Both the position numbers and the translations under genes were made by a program. DNA of 64,000 nt. It comes from Shinisaurus crocodilurus (Eukaryota > Chordata > Lepidosauria > Squamata > Shinisauridae). Below are positions 34,350 through 46,089 of this stretch, in pieces. Location of the stretch: contig CM037879.1 of assembly GCA_021292165.1 (NCBI GenBank), forward strand, positions 156,457,278 to 156,521,277. Reading direction: 5' to 3'. Positions within the stretch are counted from its first letter, which is position 1, and each line of letters starts with the position of its first letter. The notes beneath the pieces were generated by a model that was not told the DNA's origin, searched no databases, and worked only from the letters and a program-made list of their open reading frames with translations.

Positions 34350-36063
34350 TTCAATCCCTAGCACCTATTTAAAGGATTTTAGGGCTCTGCCAGAAGTCTC
34401 CTGCCTTGATATGAGATCGTAGGTTTCTCTGCCTTCCAGTTCAGTTTCAGAGGCACAGGAACCTACAGTCCCATGCTCCTAAGAAATCATGCTATTGAAC
34501 ATGCTCAGGGTCAGCATCTTAATTTCCAGTTAAGGATGAGATCTGCAGGAGGCCTTTCCTCTCTCAGTTGACCCTAGAGATTATGATAGAGGGGAAGAGG
34601 TGTTTAAGTATGCAGAGCTTAAGCCATATAAGACTTTATAGTCAAAACCATCACTGCATCAAATTCATAGCTTTGTCTGGAAAACAATAGTCAGCACAGA
34701 TATTAGAGCAATGATGCAAAATGTTCACACATAAAGAATGATTCTTGTCAGGAGATGAGCTGTTCTATTCAACACCAGCTGCACTTCCACCAATAGAATT
34801 TGTCCTGTGGTTAGAACCCATTTGGTCTGCAGTTAATTGCAAATGTCAATGGATTCAAACCATTTACAAGCAAGATTTGTGTGTAAAACATACAGAAATA
34901 GCCTAGTTCTTAAGTAATATAGTTTAACTTAATGTGCCTTATTTTAGGAGTGAAGTCATTAGTGGTTAATGCTGTCCATAGAACTGTATTAACAATTCCT
35001 GCTGTGAGAAAAGACAAGGTAAGTTGCTGCTTCACTCTTGTGGATTAATCAAGAGAAAAATGCAAGAAAAACTACCCATGTAAAATATTGCATATTTCTC
35101 TTGGTATTGTGCAACTGATAAAAAAATAATACATTAGGAAAAATATTTATGTCACTGGATAATTTATATATGCCTACTGGATATTTTTGTAAATACTATA
35201 TATTTTTTTGATTCCTATGCTGAGATGCTAAGGTTTTGTTTATATGTAGATGACACTTCTGCTTTGTTCCTGAAATGCTGTTGGTCAAATTATGCATATT
35301 TTAAAACAACTGTATATGATTTTTACTAGCAATCAATAAAGAAGACATCAGATTTTTCAGACATGCCTGTTAAGATTTTCCATGGGGATCGTAGATAAGA
35401 GCTAGCTAATTGTGAGGGCAACATGAGGATTGAGTAAATCAACCAATCCCTTTAGAAAACACTTAAAATACTTTCCATCTATACACATCAAATTAGATTA
35501 ATTTTGATTAAAACTTAAGGATTTCCCTTGCATTGTGGCATCATTCCAAACCTCATCTACTTCCTGCTGGCATTATAACTCCTAAGGAAAAGAAAAGGAA
35601 ATCCTGCCCACCCCCACAATTCGATACTTAAATAGCACCAGCCAAAGCAGGGTAGAAGTAAGCTATCCTGTGGTATTTCCCTTACGGAGAAGTGGGTCAG
35701 TTGTCCCCATGGATTTGGAGAACATGGTGTACGGTGTGGAGAGGGCAAGTTAAAGGAGAACAAATGTCCTCTTCACTCTGCCCTTTTTCTCCTCATGGTA
35801 GCTTTTCCACATCAGTTTTATTAATTAAGTACTAGAGGATTCCAGAGTTTATTGGCACAAACTGGTAATCTATGAATAATCTCATTCCAATTTCTTAAAT
35901 ATTTTTTTAAAAAGCAGACATCATATTTTCTTGATATTAAGAATTTTGTTTGATTAAGTATTTCTTTCTGCTTGGATTGGGAAATATATCTTTTATTCAC
36001 TTTTCTTCTGGCAACTCTAATAGGGATAAAAAAATATCTCAAGCAGCCTGCCCAGTCCTATCA
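34350..36063. other. Intergenic AT-rich DNA, nothing recognised
   Basis: Chance ORFs only. Confidence 0.5.
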
Positions 36064-36277
36064 GATTAGACCAGGGGTCTTCAAACTACGGCCCGCTCCG
36101 TAGGCCCGAACTGGGCCCGCCCGGGCTCTCAGCCGCCCGCACGGGCTTGCCTTGTTCTTCTTCTTCTTTTTTTTGAATATTTTTATTTAAAAATTTTTTG
36201 AACAATACAAGAAAATAACACACACATATAACTAATATAGTGCTCCCATCACCATGGGACCAAATAATACAATAACT

Positions 36278-38396
36278 CTATAATTGTTCATTATTCCAAA
36301 AATACAACATATCTTGACAGGGTAAACTCCCTTTCCCCTTTTTAAACACATATTCCAAAAATAAACCCCAAATATCCTTAAAAATATTTTTCTTTAATTG
36401 ACCCCTTCTGCATTTGATATTACAAGTCAACATATCATTCAATGCCATATCCCATACTTCTTTATACCAATCGGTAATAGTGAAAACTTGCTGAATTTTC
36501 CATTTCCTTGCTATCATTAATCTACCTGCCGTTAACAAATTTATAATTAATTCTTTAACATTTTGAGGACCGGTCACCTTTTCCATTATTGATAGCAAAG
36601 CTAGTTTAGGACAAACCTCTAGATCAGCTCCAACAATTTCTGATATTTCCTCAAAAATCATTTTCCAAAAATCCATTACATTTTTACAACTCCACCACAT
36701 GTGAGCATATGTACCCAGCTCCTGACATCCTCGCCAACACATTGGAGAACATTTGTTATCTATTCTATTTAATCTCACCGGAGTCAAATACCATCTCCAA
36801 ATTAGCTTATAAAAATTATCTTTGATTCTTATAGACATATTTTTCAATATTCACCTATCCCAAATCTTGTTCCACTCATCCTTTAATATTTCCTCTTCAA
36901 ACTCTGTATCCCAAACTATTTTAAAATGTTCTGCTTGCTCTTCTGATTTCTGCAACATTTTATATAACATCTTTGTAAGACCCCTAGCTGATGCATTTCC
37001 TTCTATAAGTTCTCTAGACATAACCAACTGCTCAAATGCGGTGAAATCTCTTTCATGCTCCTGTCTCCTCTTCCATTTCTTACCCCATTGTACTAGTTGA
37101 ATTAAATTTAACCACGAAATTCTTCCTGCCCCAACCCTATCAATTATTTGCTGTCTTGTCTCCATTTTTTCCAGTCAATCCATTAATCTTATCACCCTTT
37201 TCTCTCTAAAAATTCGTTCTAAATGTCTAACATTCTCTGGAAAATCCTCCATAACCACCACTGGAGTAAGCGGGGATATACCTGGTAAAAATATTTCCTT
37301 ATTTCTACCCCAAATTTCTAACATATTTTTTAAAAAGGGATTTTCTATTCTTTTTGTCATAATATGTCCTTGTTTTGTAAATAAAAATTTCTCCACCCTA
37401 TTACCCAATTCAAATGCTTCTATTTCCCACCACATAAAATCCTTCCTAACAATAATATCCATAATATATCTAAGTTGATTAGCTATATAATACCATTTTA
37501 AATTAGGGAGCCCAAGTCCCCCTATTTTTTGAGCTTTATACCATCTATTCTTAGTAATCCTTGATCTTTCCCCCCCATTGCAATAGCTATTTAACATTAC
37601 TTGCCAATCTTTAATTTCTTTCTCTGATATCTTATATGGTATCATTCTAAATAAAAAATTAAACTTCGGTAAAATCTTCATTTAATCAAAGCTATCCTGC
37701 CGAACTATGATAATCCCAATTTTTTATAATCCTCTATTTTATTTTTAACTACTTCTTTTAATTTTTTAAAATTCCATTCCCCTATTTTATCCATATCTTT
37801 TAATATATCAATACCTAAATATTTAATTATATTTTTTATCTTTATATCAACTTTCCTTTGTTTAAATCCCCTTTCCTCCAGTTTACTATAATTAAATGTC
37901 ATTATCTCCGATTTATCCCAATTAACTTTTAACCCCGTTACTTCCCTAAATTCATCTAAATGTTTCTCTATCCAATCCCAATTTTCCATAGGCCTTTCTA
38001 ATGTTAACAATATATCATCTGCAAAAAGGTTTATCTTACATTTAGCCTCTATCCCTATCCCCTGTAATTTCCTCTCCTGTCTTATCGCATTCGCTAACAA
38101 TTCCATAACTAACACAAATAATACTGGGGAAAGGGGACAACCCTGTCTAGTTCCCTGGCCTAGGCTTATCATTTCTGTTATTCCATCATTTACAATTACC
38201 GACGTAACATTATGAGTATATAATTGATTAGTAATACCTATAAACTTTTCTCCAAACCCCATAGCTTTTATTAACATCTTTAATGCAGGCCATTCCACAC
38301 AATCAAAGGCTTTAAAAATATCCAATGCAAGAACCCCAGCTTTCAAATTATTTTTCTTTATTAAATATATTATATTCAGAACCCTTCTTGTTAAGT
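36278..38396 (-). pseudogene. L1 ORF2, RT core to C-terminus (frameshifted)
   Basis: Read right to left, this covers the reverse transcriptase fingers/palm and the C-terminal domain, split into four frames (to 37705, 37681-37175, 37165-36851, 36847-36278). Visible are ALDIFKAFDCVEW, QGTRQGCPLSP and LFADDILLTL (the YADD-type catalytic box), which together mark an L1 RT. Near the end, CWRGC..L..YAHMWWSC matches the Cys/His motif typical of L1 ORF2 C-termini. About three frameshifts separate the blocks, so no functional protein can be made. It continues the plus-strand segment that ends at 41885. Confidence 0.92.
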
Positions 38397-38399
38397 CTG

Positions 38400-38816
38400 G
38401 AGGGGAGGAGCTTCGCCAGCTATGGAACAGTAGCTTTCTACAGAGCTCCTGGAATGATTTGATAATATCTGCAAAATACACAGGAAAGACAAATCGTGAG
38501 TTAAAATTCCTTTGCTGTTTGCTTTCTGGAAGGTATATGGCAGATGCGGAGTTAAAAAGGAAATAAAAGAACAGTTTTCCTTTGCTGTGCTTGCCCTTGA
38601 TTGTTTATGAGCTCCAGACGGGAGAAAAAGTCCCTTCCCCCTCTTTGGAAACGTGCTTGTCTGAGCGTGGAAAGCTAAGCAGGGTCAGGCCTGGTTGTTA
38701 CTTGGATGGGAGACCCCTCCTCTAGTTTCCTGCATTGAGCAGGGGGTTGGACTCGATAGCCTTGTAGGCTCCAACTCTATGATCTATGAAATCTATGAAA
38801 TCCCTCGGATAACAGT
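38400..38816 (+). other. L1 5' UTR containing a 5S-derived SINE
   Basis: It begins GGAGGGGAGGAGCTTCGCC, a typical G-rich L1 5' start, and runs to the first ORF1 Met at 38817. The 38658-38802 part is a separate SINE-like unit. The full 5' end is present despite the inversion. Confidence 0.7.
38658..38802 (+). repeat. 5S-rRNA-derived SINE with CR1-type tail
   Basis: GGAAAGCTAAGCAGGGTC, GGCCTGGTT and ACTTGGATGGGAGACC (38669-38715) correspond to the 3' half of 5S rRNA, including its internal promoter boxes A, IE and C. The following TGCATTGAGCAGGGGGTTGG, ACTCGATAGCC and TCTATGAAATCTATGAAAT are a CR1 3' end. This 5S plus CR1-tail layout is that of SINE3-type elements. The first half of 5S is missing. 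Confidence 0.82.
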
Positions 38817-39851
38817 TTGAAAAGGTTAATTAGGATCCTTGACACGAGAGCTACTGAACTTTCTTATCAATTTGAGCAACAGGGTCCAGAAAAGAAGCTG
38901 CGAGGCAGTGAAAGTTCCGAGACAGTGAGGGGGAGGGGCGGAAAAATGGCGGATTCAGCTGGCAAATTCCCTGCTGGTGCCAAGCCAAAGACAACATCTC
39001 CAGTCAAGCTTAAAGGGGCAGCACCAGATTGGGAGAAGCTTTTATTACAGTTTCAAAACTCTATTGAATCAGGCAGGGCATCAGAAACATACAGAAGCAA
39101 TTGAGAATTTCCGAAAAGAACACAAGGAGGATATGAAGCAAATGAAAGAATCGATGGACCAGATGAAGATTGAAATTCAAGAGCTGCAGGTCAGAGTTGA
39201 TAAGGTGGAAAAAGCCCAGGTGAAGGATGAAAAAAGTTTTGAAAAGTATGAAATGAAATTTAACGAGATGGAAATACAGATGATCAACATGCAAGAGCAG
39301 GCAACGCCAGTTCCAACATCCGGATCAGAGGCTTCCCCATGGAGATGGGGCAGACTGGATATAAGTTAAGAGGCAGTATTTTGGAATGGATGAACGAAGC
39401 TGTCTCTGGCGATACAGATCTCTGGGATGATATGGACATTGAGATAGTGCATAGAGTCGGAGTATTAAGGCGTGGCATGACATCCAGAGATGTTGTAATG
39501 AAATTTGCAAATTTATACAAGAAGGATGTCTTTATGAATGCGATTAGAAAGCAAGGTCAAGCAGTTTTTAAGGGAGCTACCTTGCAAATCTACAATGATC
39601 TCTGCCAGCAAACAATTAATTGGAGGCGAAGTGTTAAACCGTGCACAGCAGTCTTGATCAGGAAGGGAATAAAATATAACTGGGGCTATTCGGTCTTTCT
39701 TACTTTTTTGTGGAACAGTAAGAGATACAAGATCTTATCATGTGTCCAAGGCATGGGCCTGCTGGGAGAGTTGGGGCTTCACGATGATGGTGAGGGTCCA
39801 GAATCGATGGGTCAACTGGAAGAAGAAGGAGCAAGCGGTGGAAAAGTATAA
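38817..39851 (+). pseudogene. L1 ORF1 (RNA-binding protein), frameshifted
   Basis: Three overlapping frames together cover a classic L1 ORF1 protein. The N-terminus (38817-39104) contains GKMADSAGKFPAG and PDWEKLLLQFQ. A long coiled-coil (about 39100-39300; MKQMKESMDQMKIEIQELQ heptads) drives trimerisation. The RRM/C-terminal domain (39339-39851) has DIEIVHRVGVLRRG and SRDVVMKFANLYKKD. In intact L1s this protein coats the element RNA in cytoplasmic particles. Frameshifts near 39,090 and 39,320 break it. ORF2 follows about 265 bp later. Confidence 0.88.
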
Positions 39852-40115
39852 GAGGTTGTTCTAGCACGAGAAGAAAGAAGAAAGAGAAAATGTTTTATAA
39901 GGAAATTATCTGGGAGGGAATGAGGGGCTGCTGTTCGGGTGGGTGATGGTTCCTTTCCCCCCGCTTGGATAGGTGGGTAGGTTTAGGGCGGGGCAAGATG
40001 CCCTGGCTTAGCAGGGGGGGGGTAGTTTAGCTGAATGTGGGGGCGGGTTAATGGGTTTGTTATTGTTTATTATACTCACTTTTAGGGACCAAAAAAGAAA
40101 AAATGATGTTAGTAG

Positions 40116-41885
40116 ATGGATCATAAGTTAAGAATTTCAACCTTAAATGTTAAGGGGCTAGGTACAGTTACCAAGAGGAGGCGAATAGAAGCACTTCTTA
40201 AGAAGGATAAGGCAGATATTATATTCTTGCAAGAAATGCACCAGGCAAGGAAAGGAGTTAATGAATTGAAACTGAGGTGGTCTAGAATATATGAGATAGC
40301 ATGTGGATCATCTAAATCAAGAGGAGTAGGAATTATAATTTCAAAGAATTGTGGTTTTAATGTTTTAAAGGTAAAAAAGGATGGTACAGGTAGATATATT
40401 ATAATGTATGGGACCTTGGGAGGAGAAGAATATGTTATAGTTAATGTTTATGCTCCCAATCAAAATCAAGGAGAATTTTATCAACGTGTGTTTAAAGAAA
40501 TGTTATAGTTAATGTTTATGCTCCCAATCAAAATCAAGGAGAATTTTATCAACGTGTGTTTAAAGAAATGGGTAATTTTCAAAATCAAAGGGTTATTATG
40601 GCTGGGGACTTTAACATGGTATTGGATAAAAGAAAAGACAAATCCAATCCGACAAGAGAAGATCAGAGAAATAATTTAACGATTTTGAATAAGTTAATTA
40701 GTAAGGAAGGGTTGCTAGATGTTTGGAGAGGGGTCAAGGGGAACGAGGAAAGATATACATTCTAATCAACAGCAACTAAGAACTATTCTAGGATAGATTT
40801 TATATTTGTGTCCAAGACCCTGTTTTCAAGGGTCTTGGGCACAGAGATAGGAGTAATAAAAGTTACAGACCACGCACTGGTTAATATGGATTTGAAGATA
40901 CATAAGGATTATAGAGAAGCGAAAAGATGGAGATTGAATTGTAATATTTTTCGTTTTAAACATTTAACAGAAAAAAAAGAGAAGGAATTGAGGGAAATTT
41001 GGGAATTTAATCAAACAGAAGAATGTACTGAAGCGATAATATGGGATACAGTGAAGAGTGTAATGAGAGGAATAGGATTGAGAGAGGCAATAAATTTGAG
41101 GAAACAACAACAAGTTTTTTATCAAAAGCTAGAGGGGGAGATTAGGGATTTGGAAAAGAAGTATTTAGAGAAGAGGGATAAAAAGATTTTTGCAGAATTA
41201 CAGGGTAAAAGGAAAGAATTGGAGAATAAAGAATTGGACAGGGTACAAAGGAATTTGATTTATACAAAAAGGGAGTATTTTGAGAATAGTAATAAAAATT
41301 CTAAAATGTTGGCTAGATTAGCACAATTAAAAAAGGAAAAAAGCTTAGTGGGGGTGATTAAAGATAAGAGGGGCAAAGAATATAATTTATTAAAGGATAA
41401 ACTGAAAATTTTCCATGAATATTATACGGAGTTATATAAGGCAGGAAAATGGTCGGAAGCTGTGAGTAGAAAATATATCGAAAAAAAATTTAAAAATAAA
41501 AATCCAGGAAGAAGACAGAGAGAAATTGGAGCAACCATTTACGGAAATTGAAATAGAGAATGCTATAAATAAATTGAAACAGGGGAAAATGCCAGAATTG
41601 GATGGTCTGGGGGCGGAATATTATAAAGTTTTTTTAAAAATGTTAATTCCGAAGTTAAAACGGTTGTTTAATGATATTCTACAGGGGGGAGAGATCCCCC
41701 CGTCGTGGAAACAGTCCTTGACTATTTTAATCCCGAAACCAAGGAAGGACTTAGCAGAACCAGGTTCTTATAGACCAATATCATTAATTAATCAAGATGC
41801 CAAATTATTGACAGCAATTTTAGCTAGAAGAATGAATAGTTTTCTAACTAAGTATATAGGGCTAGATCAATGCGGTTTCATTCAA
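40116..41885 (+). pseudogene. L1 ORF2, endonuclease and N-terminal RT (broken)
   Basis: The APE-type endonuclease is recognisable: RISTLNVKGLG, IIFLQEMH, VNVYAPNQNQ, MAGDFNMVLD, SRIDFIFVS and VTDHALV, which carry the usual metal and catalytic residues. A 68-bp tandem duplication at 40435-40570 shifts the frame, a TAA follows at about 40763, and another shift occurs near 41,530. The segment then enters the RT (INKLKQGKMPELDGLGAEYY, PGSYRPISLINQDAK) and ends at DQCGFIQG at the insertion edge. The rest of ORF2 is on the opposite strand (36278-38396). Confidence 0.92.
40435..40570 (+). repeat. Exact 68-bp tandem duplication in L1 ORF2
   Basis: Unit 1 (40435-40502) and unit 2 (40503-40570) are identical, starting TTATAGTTAATG and ending TTTAAAGAAATG. 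A length of 68 is not a multiple of 3, so it shifts the ORF2 frame. Confidence 0.97.
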
Positions 41886-41903
41886 GGGCTTGCCTTGTTC
41901 TTC

Positions 41904-42632
41904 GCTCTCCCCGGAGAGCCAGCTGCGCGGGCTGCGCCGCCCACGCTGGTCCCGTCACGTCACTTCCGGCACGGCAGAAGTGACGCGCGGGACCCTGCTC
42001 CGTCGCGCTGGACCCCCGCACTCTGTTTTTGAACAGAGCGCGGGGGTCCAGTGCGACGGAGCGCAGCAGAATGACGCGGCTCCGGCGGTGGTGGTGGCAG
42101 CGACGGCGGCGGCGGGGCTTCGGTGGCAGCAACGGCGGCAGCAACGACAGCGGCGGGGCTTCGGCGGCGGGGGTGGGTGCAGGTACGGCGGCGGCGGCAG
42201 CAGCGAGGGTGGTGGCGGGGTGGGTCCGGCGGCGACGGGGGGTGGTGGGGTGGGTCTGGCAGTGGCGGCGGGGGTCCTGGGGGGGCAGGGGGATTTGGCG
42301 GCAGGGGGGCGAATGGCGCGGTGGGGCTTCGGCGGCGGGTGCAGGTACGGCGGCAGTGGCGGGGTGGGTCCAGCGGCGACAGGGGGGTGGCAGGGTGGGT
42401 CTGGCGGTGGCGGAGGGGGTCCTGGGGGGGCAGGGGGCTTTGGCGGCAGGGGGGCGACGGCGCAGCGGGGCTTCGGGGGCGGGTGCAGGTCCGGCGGCGG
42501 CGGGGGTGTGGTGGGGTGGGTCTGGCAGGCGACGGGGGGGATCCTGGGGGGGCAGGGGGGCTTTGGTGGCAGGGGGGCTATAGTCCGGCCCCCCAACAGT
42601 CTGAGGGACAATGAACCGGCCCCGTTTAAAAT
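41904..42632. repeat. GC-rich minisatellite and hairpin of the split hAT
   Basis: At 41997-42062 two 31-bp arms (GCTCCGTCGCGCTGG...; 2 mismatches) form a hairpin with a 4-base loop, TTTG. From about 42070 units of roughly 150 bp repeat about three times, each with GGGGCTTCGG, GGGTGCAGGT, GGTGGGTCTGGC and GGGGGTCCTGGGGGGGCAGG. Long open frames here on both strands are composition artefacts. Confidence 0.85.
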
Positions 42633-42655
42633 GTTTGAAGACCCCTGGATTAGAC

Positions 42656-43465
42656 CCTAGTTTCCATCCTGCCTTTAATCTCCTAGAAAATAAGAGACGC
42701 TGAACAATAACAGCAACTGGAATGCTTCCTAACTCGCATAAGATTATTGGTTGCAGACATACATGCAGGTCTCCTGAGGTGTAGATTAGATCACTGAAGC
42801 TTTTCTAGCTGGTTCAACTTCTCCTCTGAGTAGAGACCTGGAACTGTGCTGCAATCCCTGCTGCTTGCGCTATCCAAAATCCGTAGAAGGAAGCTCAGAG
42901 GAAACCATCTGTCCCACATTGAGCTTGTTAAAACTTAATTCCTATTTTCCTACTTATCACCAAAATAGCATGTGCTGTTGCATCTGGAACTTCTGGATGT
43001 TGTTAATGGTTTTTCAAAGTTTTTTGTGCCCCACCTCCCCAAAATCACCATTTGCCACCTCATATTGATTGCATCAGCCCTGTAGGGTTCTGTCATGTAT
43101 AATACTGGGGTACCATAACCTCAGAGATGGCTTTGTCATAAACCTAATCCCCTAACAGTGGCAGGATTAGTAAATAATAGACACCTTTCAGATGTACAGC
43201 TTTGAGGGCCAATTATGATGTGGAAGATTACAAATGAACATTATTTCTGAATTCAAAACGTACCATATGGATTCCCCCACCACCACTGCCACCACCCCTG
43301 AATGATCTGTTCAGGCAGAGTGGGCAGGAAACCAGTCTCCTTATTGCAGTTTTCCTGCAAAATCCAACATAAGTCTTCCATTCTTCTGCCTGTATTCTTC
43401 TATATAAGACAGGTATCTGTTGGGTTTTGCATAGGCAGAACGAGATTATCACCTGACCTGGTGGG
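42656..43465. other. Intergenic, nothing recognised
   Basis: No gene or clear repeat. Confidence 0.5.
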
Positions 43466-43946
43466 TGTCACTTGAGTTCAAGTACGCAAGGTCTTTGGTC
43501 ACGAGACATAGTCTCGGGATGATGTGACTCAGCAGCCTTGAATAGGTTTGGGATCAACATGTTGATGAATAGGTTATACAACTGGGGTGAGTAATATCCT
43601 ATTTATAGGTGCAGGGTCTGCGGTATATAAGCTAGCACACTTGCTGATAGCTTCATTCCGTCATTCCTCTTCATCTCTCTTCTCTGCTGCTTCTCGTCTC
43701 GACACGAGATGTGTATTGTTCTGGACTTCACTTCATCTAGCCTTACCACTGGGGTATAGGATTTGTATCTGCAATGATGTAGTGAGTAGAGATGCATTGC
43801 TTGCCTTAATCCCATGTAATTGGGTCTTACAAATAAACTCTTTAATCTTTATTAACTGCTGTTATCTCCTCCTTCCGCCTGCGTGACTGGGACTGAGGGT
43901 CATTGGCTAGGGGAGCTTTTGAACCAGGGTCAGTCCAGCTCTCACA
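43466..43946 (+). mobile_element. Possible solo LTR of an endogenous retroelement
   Basis: About 480 bp starting TGTCAC and ending TCACA. It has a TATA-like GGTATATAAG at about 43620 and a poly-A signal AATAAA at about 43831, spaced as in an LTR. No flanking duplication is obvious and no gag/pol is nearby, so boundaries and identity are tentative. Confidence 0.4.
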
Positions 43947-45480
43947 GTATCATGTCAAAATTGGCTAGCATGTACTATTCTAAATTTCTTGGAACTTCTT
44001 AGATCTTTCTGCTTGATAATCTGTCTGTTTTCAGGAATGTCTATTAACTGCATTACCTGTTTTCTAGTGATCCCCCAAGAGCTGCACATACAGGGCAACT
44101 TCAAACAGAGGACTGTCTTCTGACAGCTCTTCAAATAGAGAACTCTCCTGTGTAAAAGCCACCTAGATAGGCTAGTAGAAAGAACAGAAGACAGGACAAA
44201 TGTCAGATTTTTCAGGATGCTATATTCGGTATTGCACACCTGATTTTGTGCATGGATGTAAAGAAAAGAGTCCTGACTATGTTTGATGTTTCATTTCTCT
44301 AAAGTGCTGATTATTAAAAGGTCCCTTTTACTGCTGTTGCAAGGTGACAGTTTTAAAGGAAGATTTTAAGAATGAAATCTCTGCAAAATAGTTTTTTTAA
44401 AATAGTAACATTTCTGTATCTTATTTACACTTAAAGTTGATGTGTAATCTTCATGCATTATATAGTACATTCTACAGAGGATGGACTTTTCTGTAGCTTT
44501 GGGTGTTGTTTTTTAAAAACCACTATTTATTATCTCTACCTCCAATTAAGTGATACTGTGATTGATCTTGGCTGTGGGAGCCCTTTTCTAATTTCAAAAT
44601 AGCATGAGAATTGCATTGTAATTTGCATAATTTTTAATGCGCTGACAATTACAATTCCTGTATTTCTACAGGAAATTCCAAATTGATATTGGGAACTCAC
44701 TGTCATTTCTTAATTTGCAACCAAGTGTCTTCTTTGAACAAATGTTCTACTTGGTGTTCACTCTCCTGCATTATTGTAGAATTTGTTCGGGGAATAACTT
44801 TAACACTTTTTTTGTGTCATAGCTCTTGATATGTGCAGTTCTAAGCATGTGTGTTCTAGGGCAGCAAAACATAACAACTGGGCTGTAAGATGACACAAAT
44901 GGAAGACTGTCCTAGGGCCAAACTAGATGATATGTTAAATATGCATAGGGCCAAGCTAAAGAATATGTTAAATTGCACCTTCTCTCCTGGGGAAAATAGC
45001 AGCTTGAGGAGGATTTTTGTTAGGATCACAGTGCAGAAAGATAGTGTTAATCCCCTTCCTGAACACTTCATGGTCCCAATCCTTATCGGGGTGCCCCCCC
45101 TGCAGATTCTATTTTTAAACACAAACACATTAAAACCAATCACTTATTTAATATATTGTCTAGTTTAGCACAAAAAACAATCTACTTAACTAGGTGATAG
45201 GAATTGGGTTTTTTTTCTCCCTTCCATGCACCTGTATTATTAATTTTAGCATGTGCATAGCCCACAGGCTGCAGATGTCATCCAGCAGTAAGCATCCAAT
45301 CTGTTCTGATGTCACAGTGGATCTTGGTAAGCAGAGATGTCAAGCTCCTCTGGCTGCCATTTGCTTGACTGCCTTGATGTCACAGATGACCTGTGCAGCC
45401 TTAGATTAGGCACCTGACTGCTAAGTACCTGGAAGGCCTTAGAAGCTGAGTTACAATGTTAATGCCCAACTTTTGTTAAT
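43947..45480. other. Intergenic, small repeat fragments
   Basis: AGGGCCAAACTAGATGATATG (about 44913) and a related repeat at about 44948 resemble the ends of the element at 47081. No gene recognised. Confidence 0.45.
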
Positions 45481-45494
45481 TAAACAGCACAAAT

Positions 45495-46085
45495 ATTTAT
45501 TTATTTATTTTTACTTAATTAGATTTTTTTCAATATAAACTTCCAAAGCAGCATACAAGATAAAATCACAGCAGTCAAATAATAAAATATGGCAAAATAA
45601 CATAAAACAGCAATAAACCCAAAATAGGATTAAGGCAACCCAATAAATAAAGAAATCAGTTAAGGGGGAAAATACAAGTCAGCAGACTTCTATGCCAACT
45701 TGCAAATCTTAACAGTTCGACAGCAGCCTTTTGCACTAACTGAAGCTTCCAGTATGTCTGTCAGGGCAGCCCTATGTAAAACACACTGCAATGTTCTAAT
45801 CTAGAAGTCACCATAGCATGAATGACAGTGCCCAGGTCTCTGTCTTCCAGTAATGAGCAGAAGCTGATAAAAGGTACTCCATGGCCACTCCCTGGGATCT
45901 CAATAGTGCCAGGTTCAGAAGTATCCCCAAACTATGAACCTGATTCATAAGTGACAGTGTGATCCAGTATTTAGCCCCATCTACCAAGTCCACTAAGTCC
46001 TCCAGAGTCCAGCATCATCAGCTCTGTTTTATCTGGGTTGAGCTGAATCTTATTCACCCTCATCACTGATCCGAGGCATGTATTT
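45495..46085 (-). pseudogene. L2-like LINE remnant (RT C-terminus and 3' UTR)
   Basis: On the minus strand, from about 46080 down, the translation contains KIQLNPDKTELMMLD and later MVTSRLEHCS and WKLQLVQKAA. These correspond to the L2-clade RT motifs LKLNPDKTE, SRLDYCN and LQLVQNAAA. Several stops and indels break it. The A/T-rich 3' tail continues to about 45495. Confidence 0.8.
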
Positions 46086-46089
46086 AGGA

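Larger units (their letters stand above)
36161..41885. mobile_element. Near full-length L1 LINE with internal inversion (twin priming)
   Basis: An 18-bp perfect target duplication GGGCTTGCCTTGTTCTTC flanks it (36143-36160 and 41886-41903). The 3' half lies on the minus strand (poly-A end at about 36180, ORF2 reverse transcriptase and C-terminus). The 5' half lies on the plus strand (5' UTR from about 38400, ORF1, ORF2 endonuclease and start of the RT). The plus part stops at ...DQCGFIQG and the minus part resumes at ...TRRVLNII, which in intact L1s are only a few residues apart. So little was lost at the inversion. Frameshifts and stops make it dead. Confidence 0.93.
36072..42647. mobile_element. 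Non-autonomous hAT element split by an L1
   Basis: The ends are CAGGGGTCTTCAAAC (36072-36086) and GTTTGAAGACCCCTG (42633-42647). They are flanked by a perfect 8-bp duplication GATTAGAC (36064-36071 and 42648-42655). The ends are of hAT-Charlie type. With the L1 (36161-41885) and one copy of its target duplication removed, the element is about 830 bp. The right part is extremely GC-rich with no transposase. Confidence 0.93.

Noticed and set aside
38658..38715. 5S rRNA gene
   Set aside because: Only the 3' half matches and it is fused to a CR1 tail inside an L1; it is a SINE, not a 5S gene.
41890..42660. Gly- and Pro-rich frames of 160-256 codons
   Set aside because: Composition artefact of G-rich tandem units in the split hAT element; frames are open on both strands.
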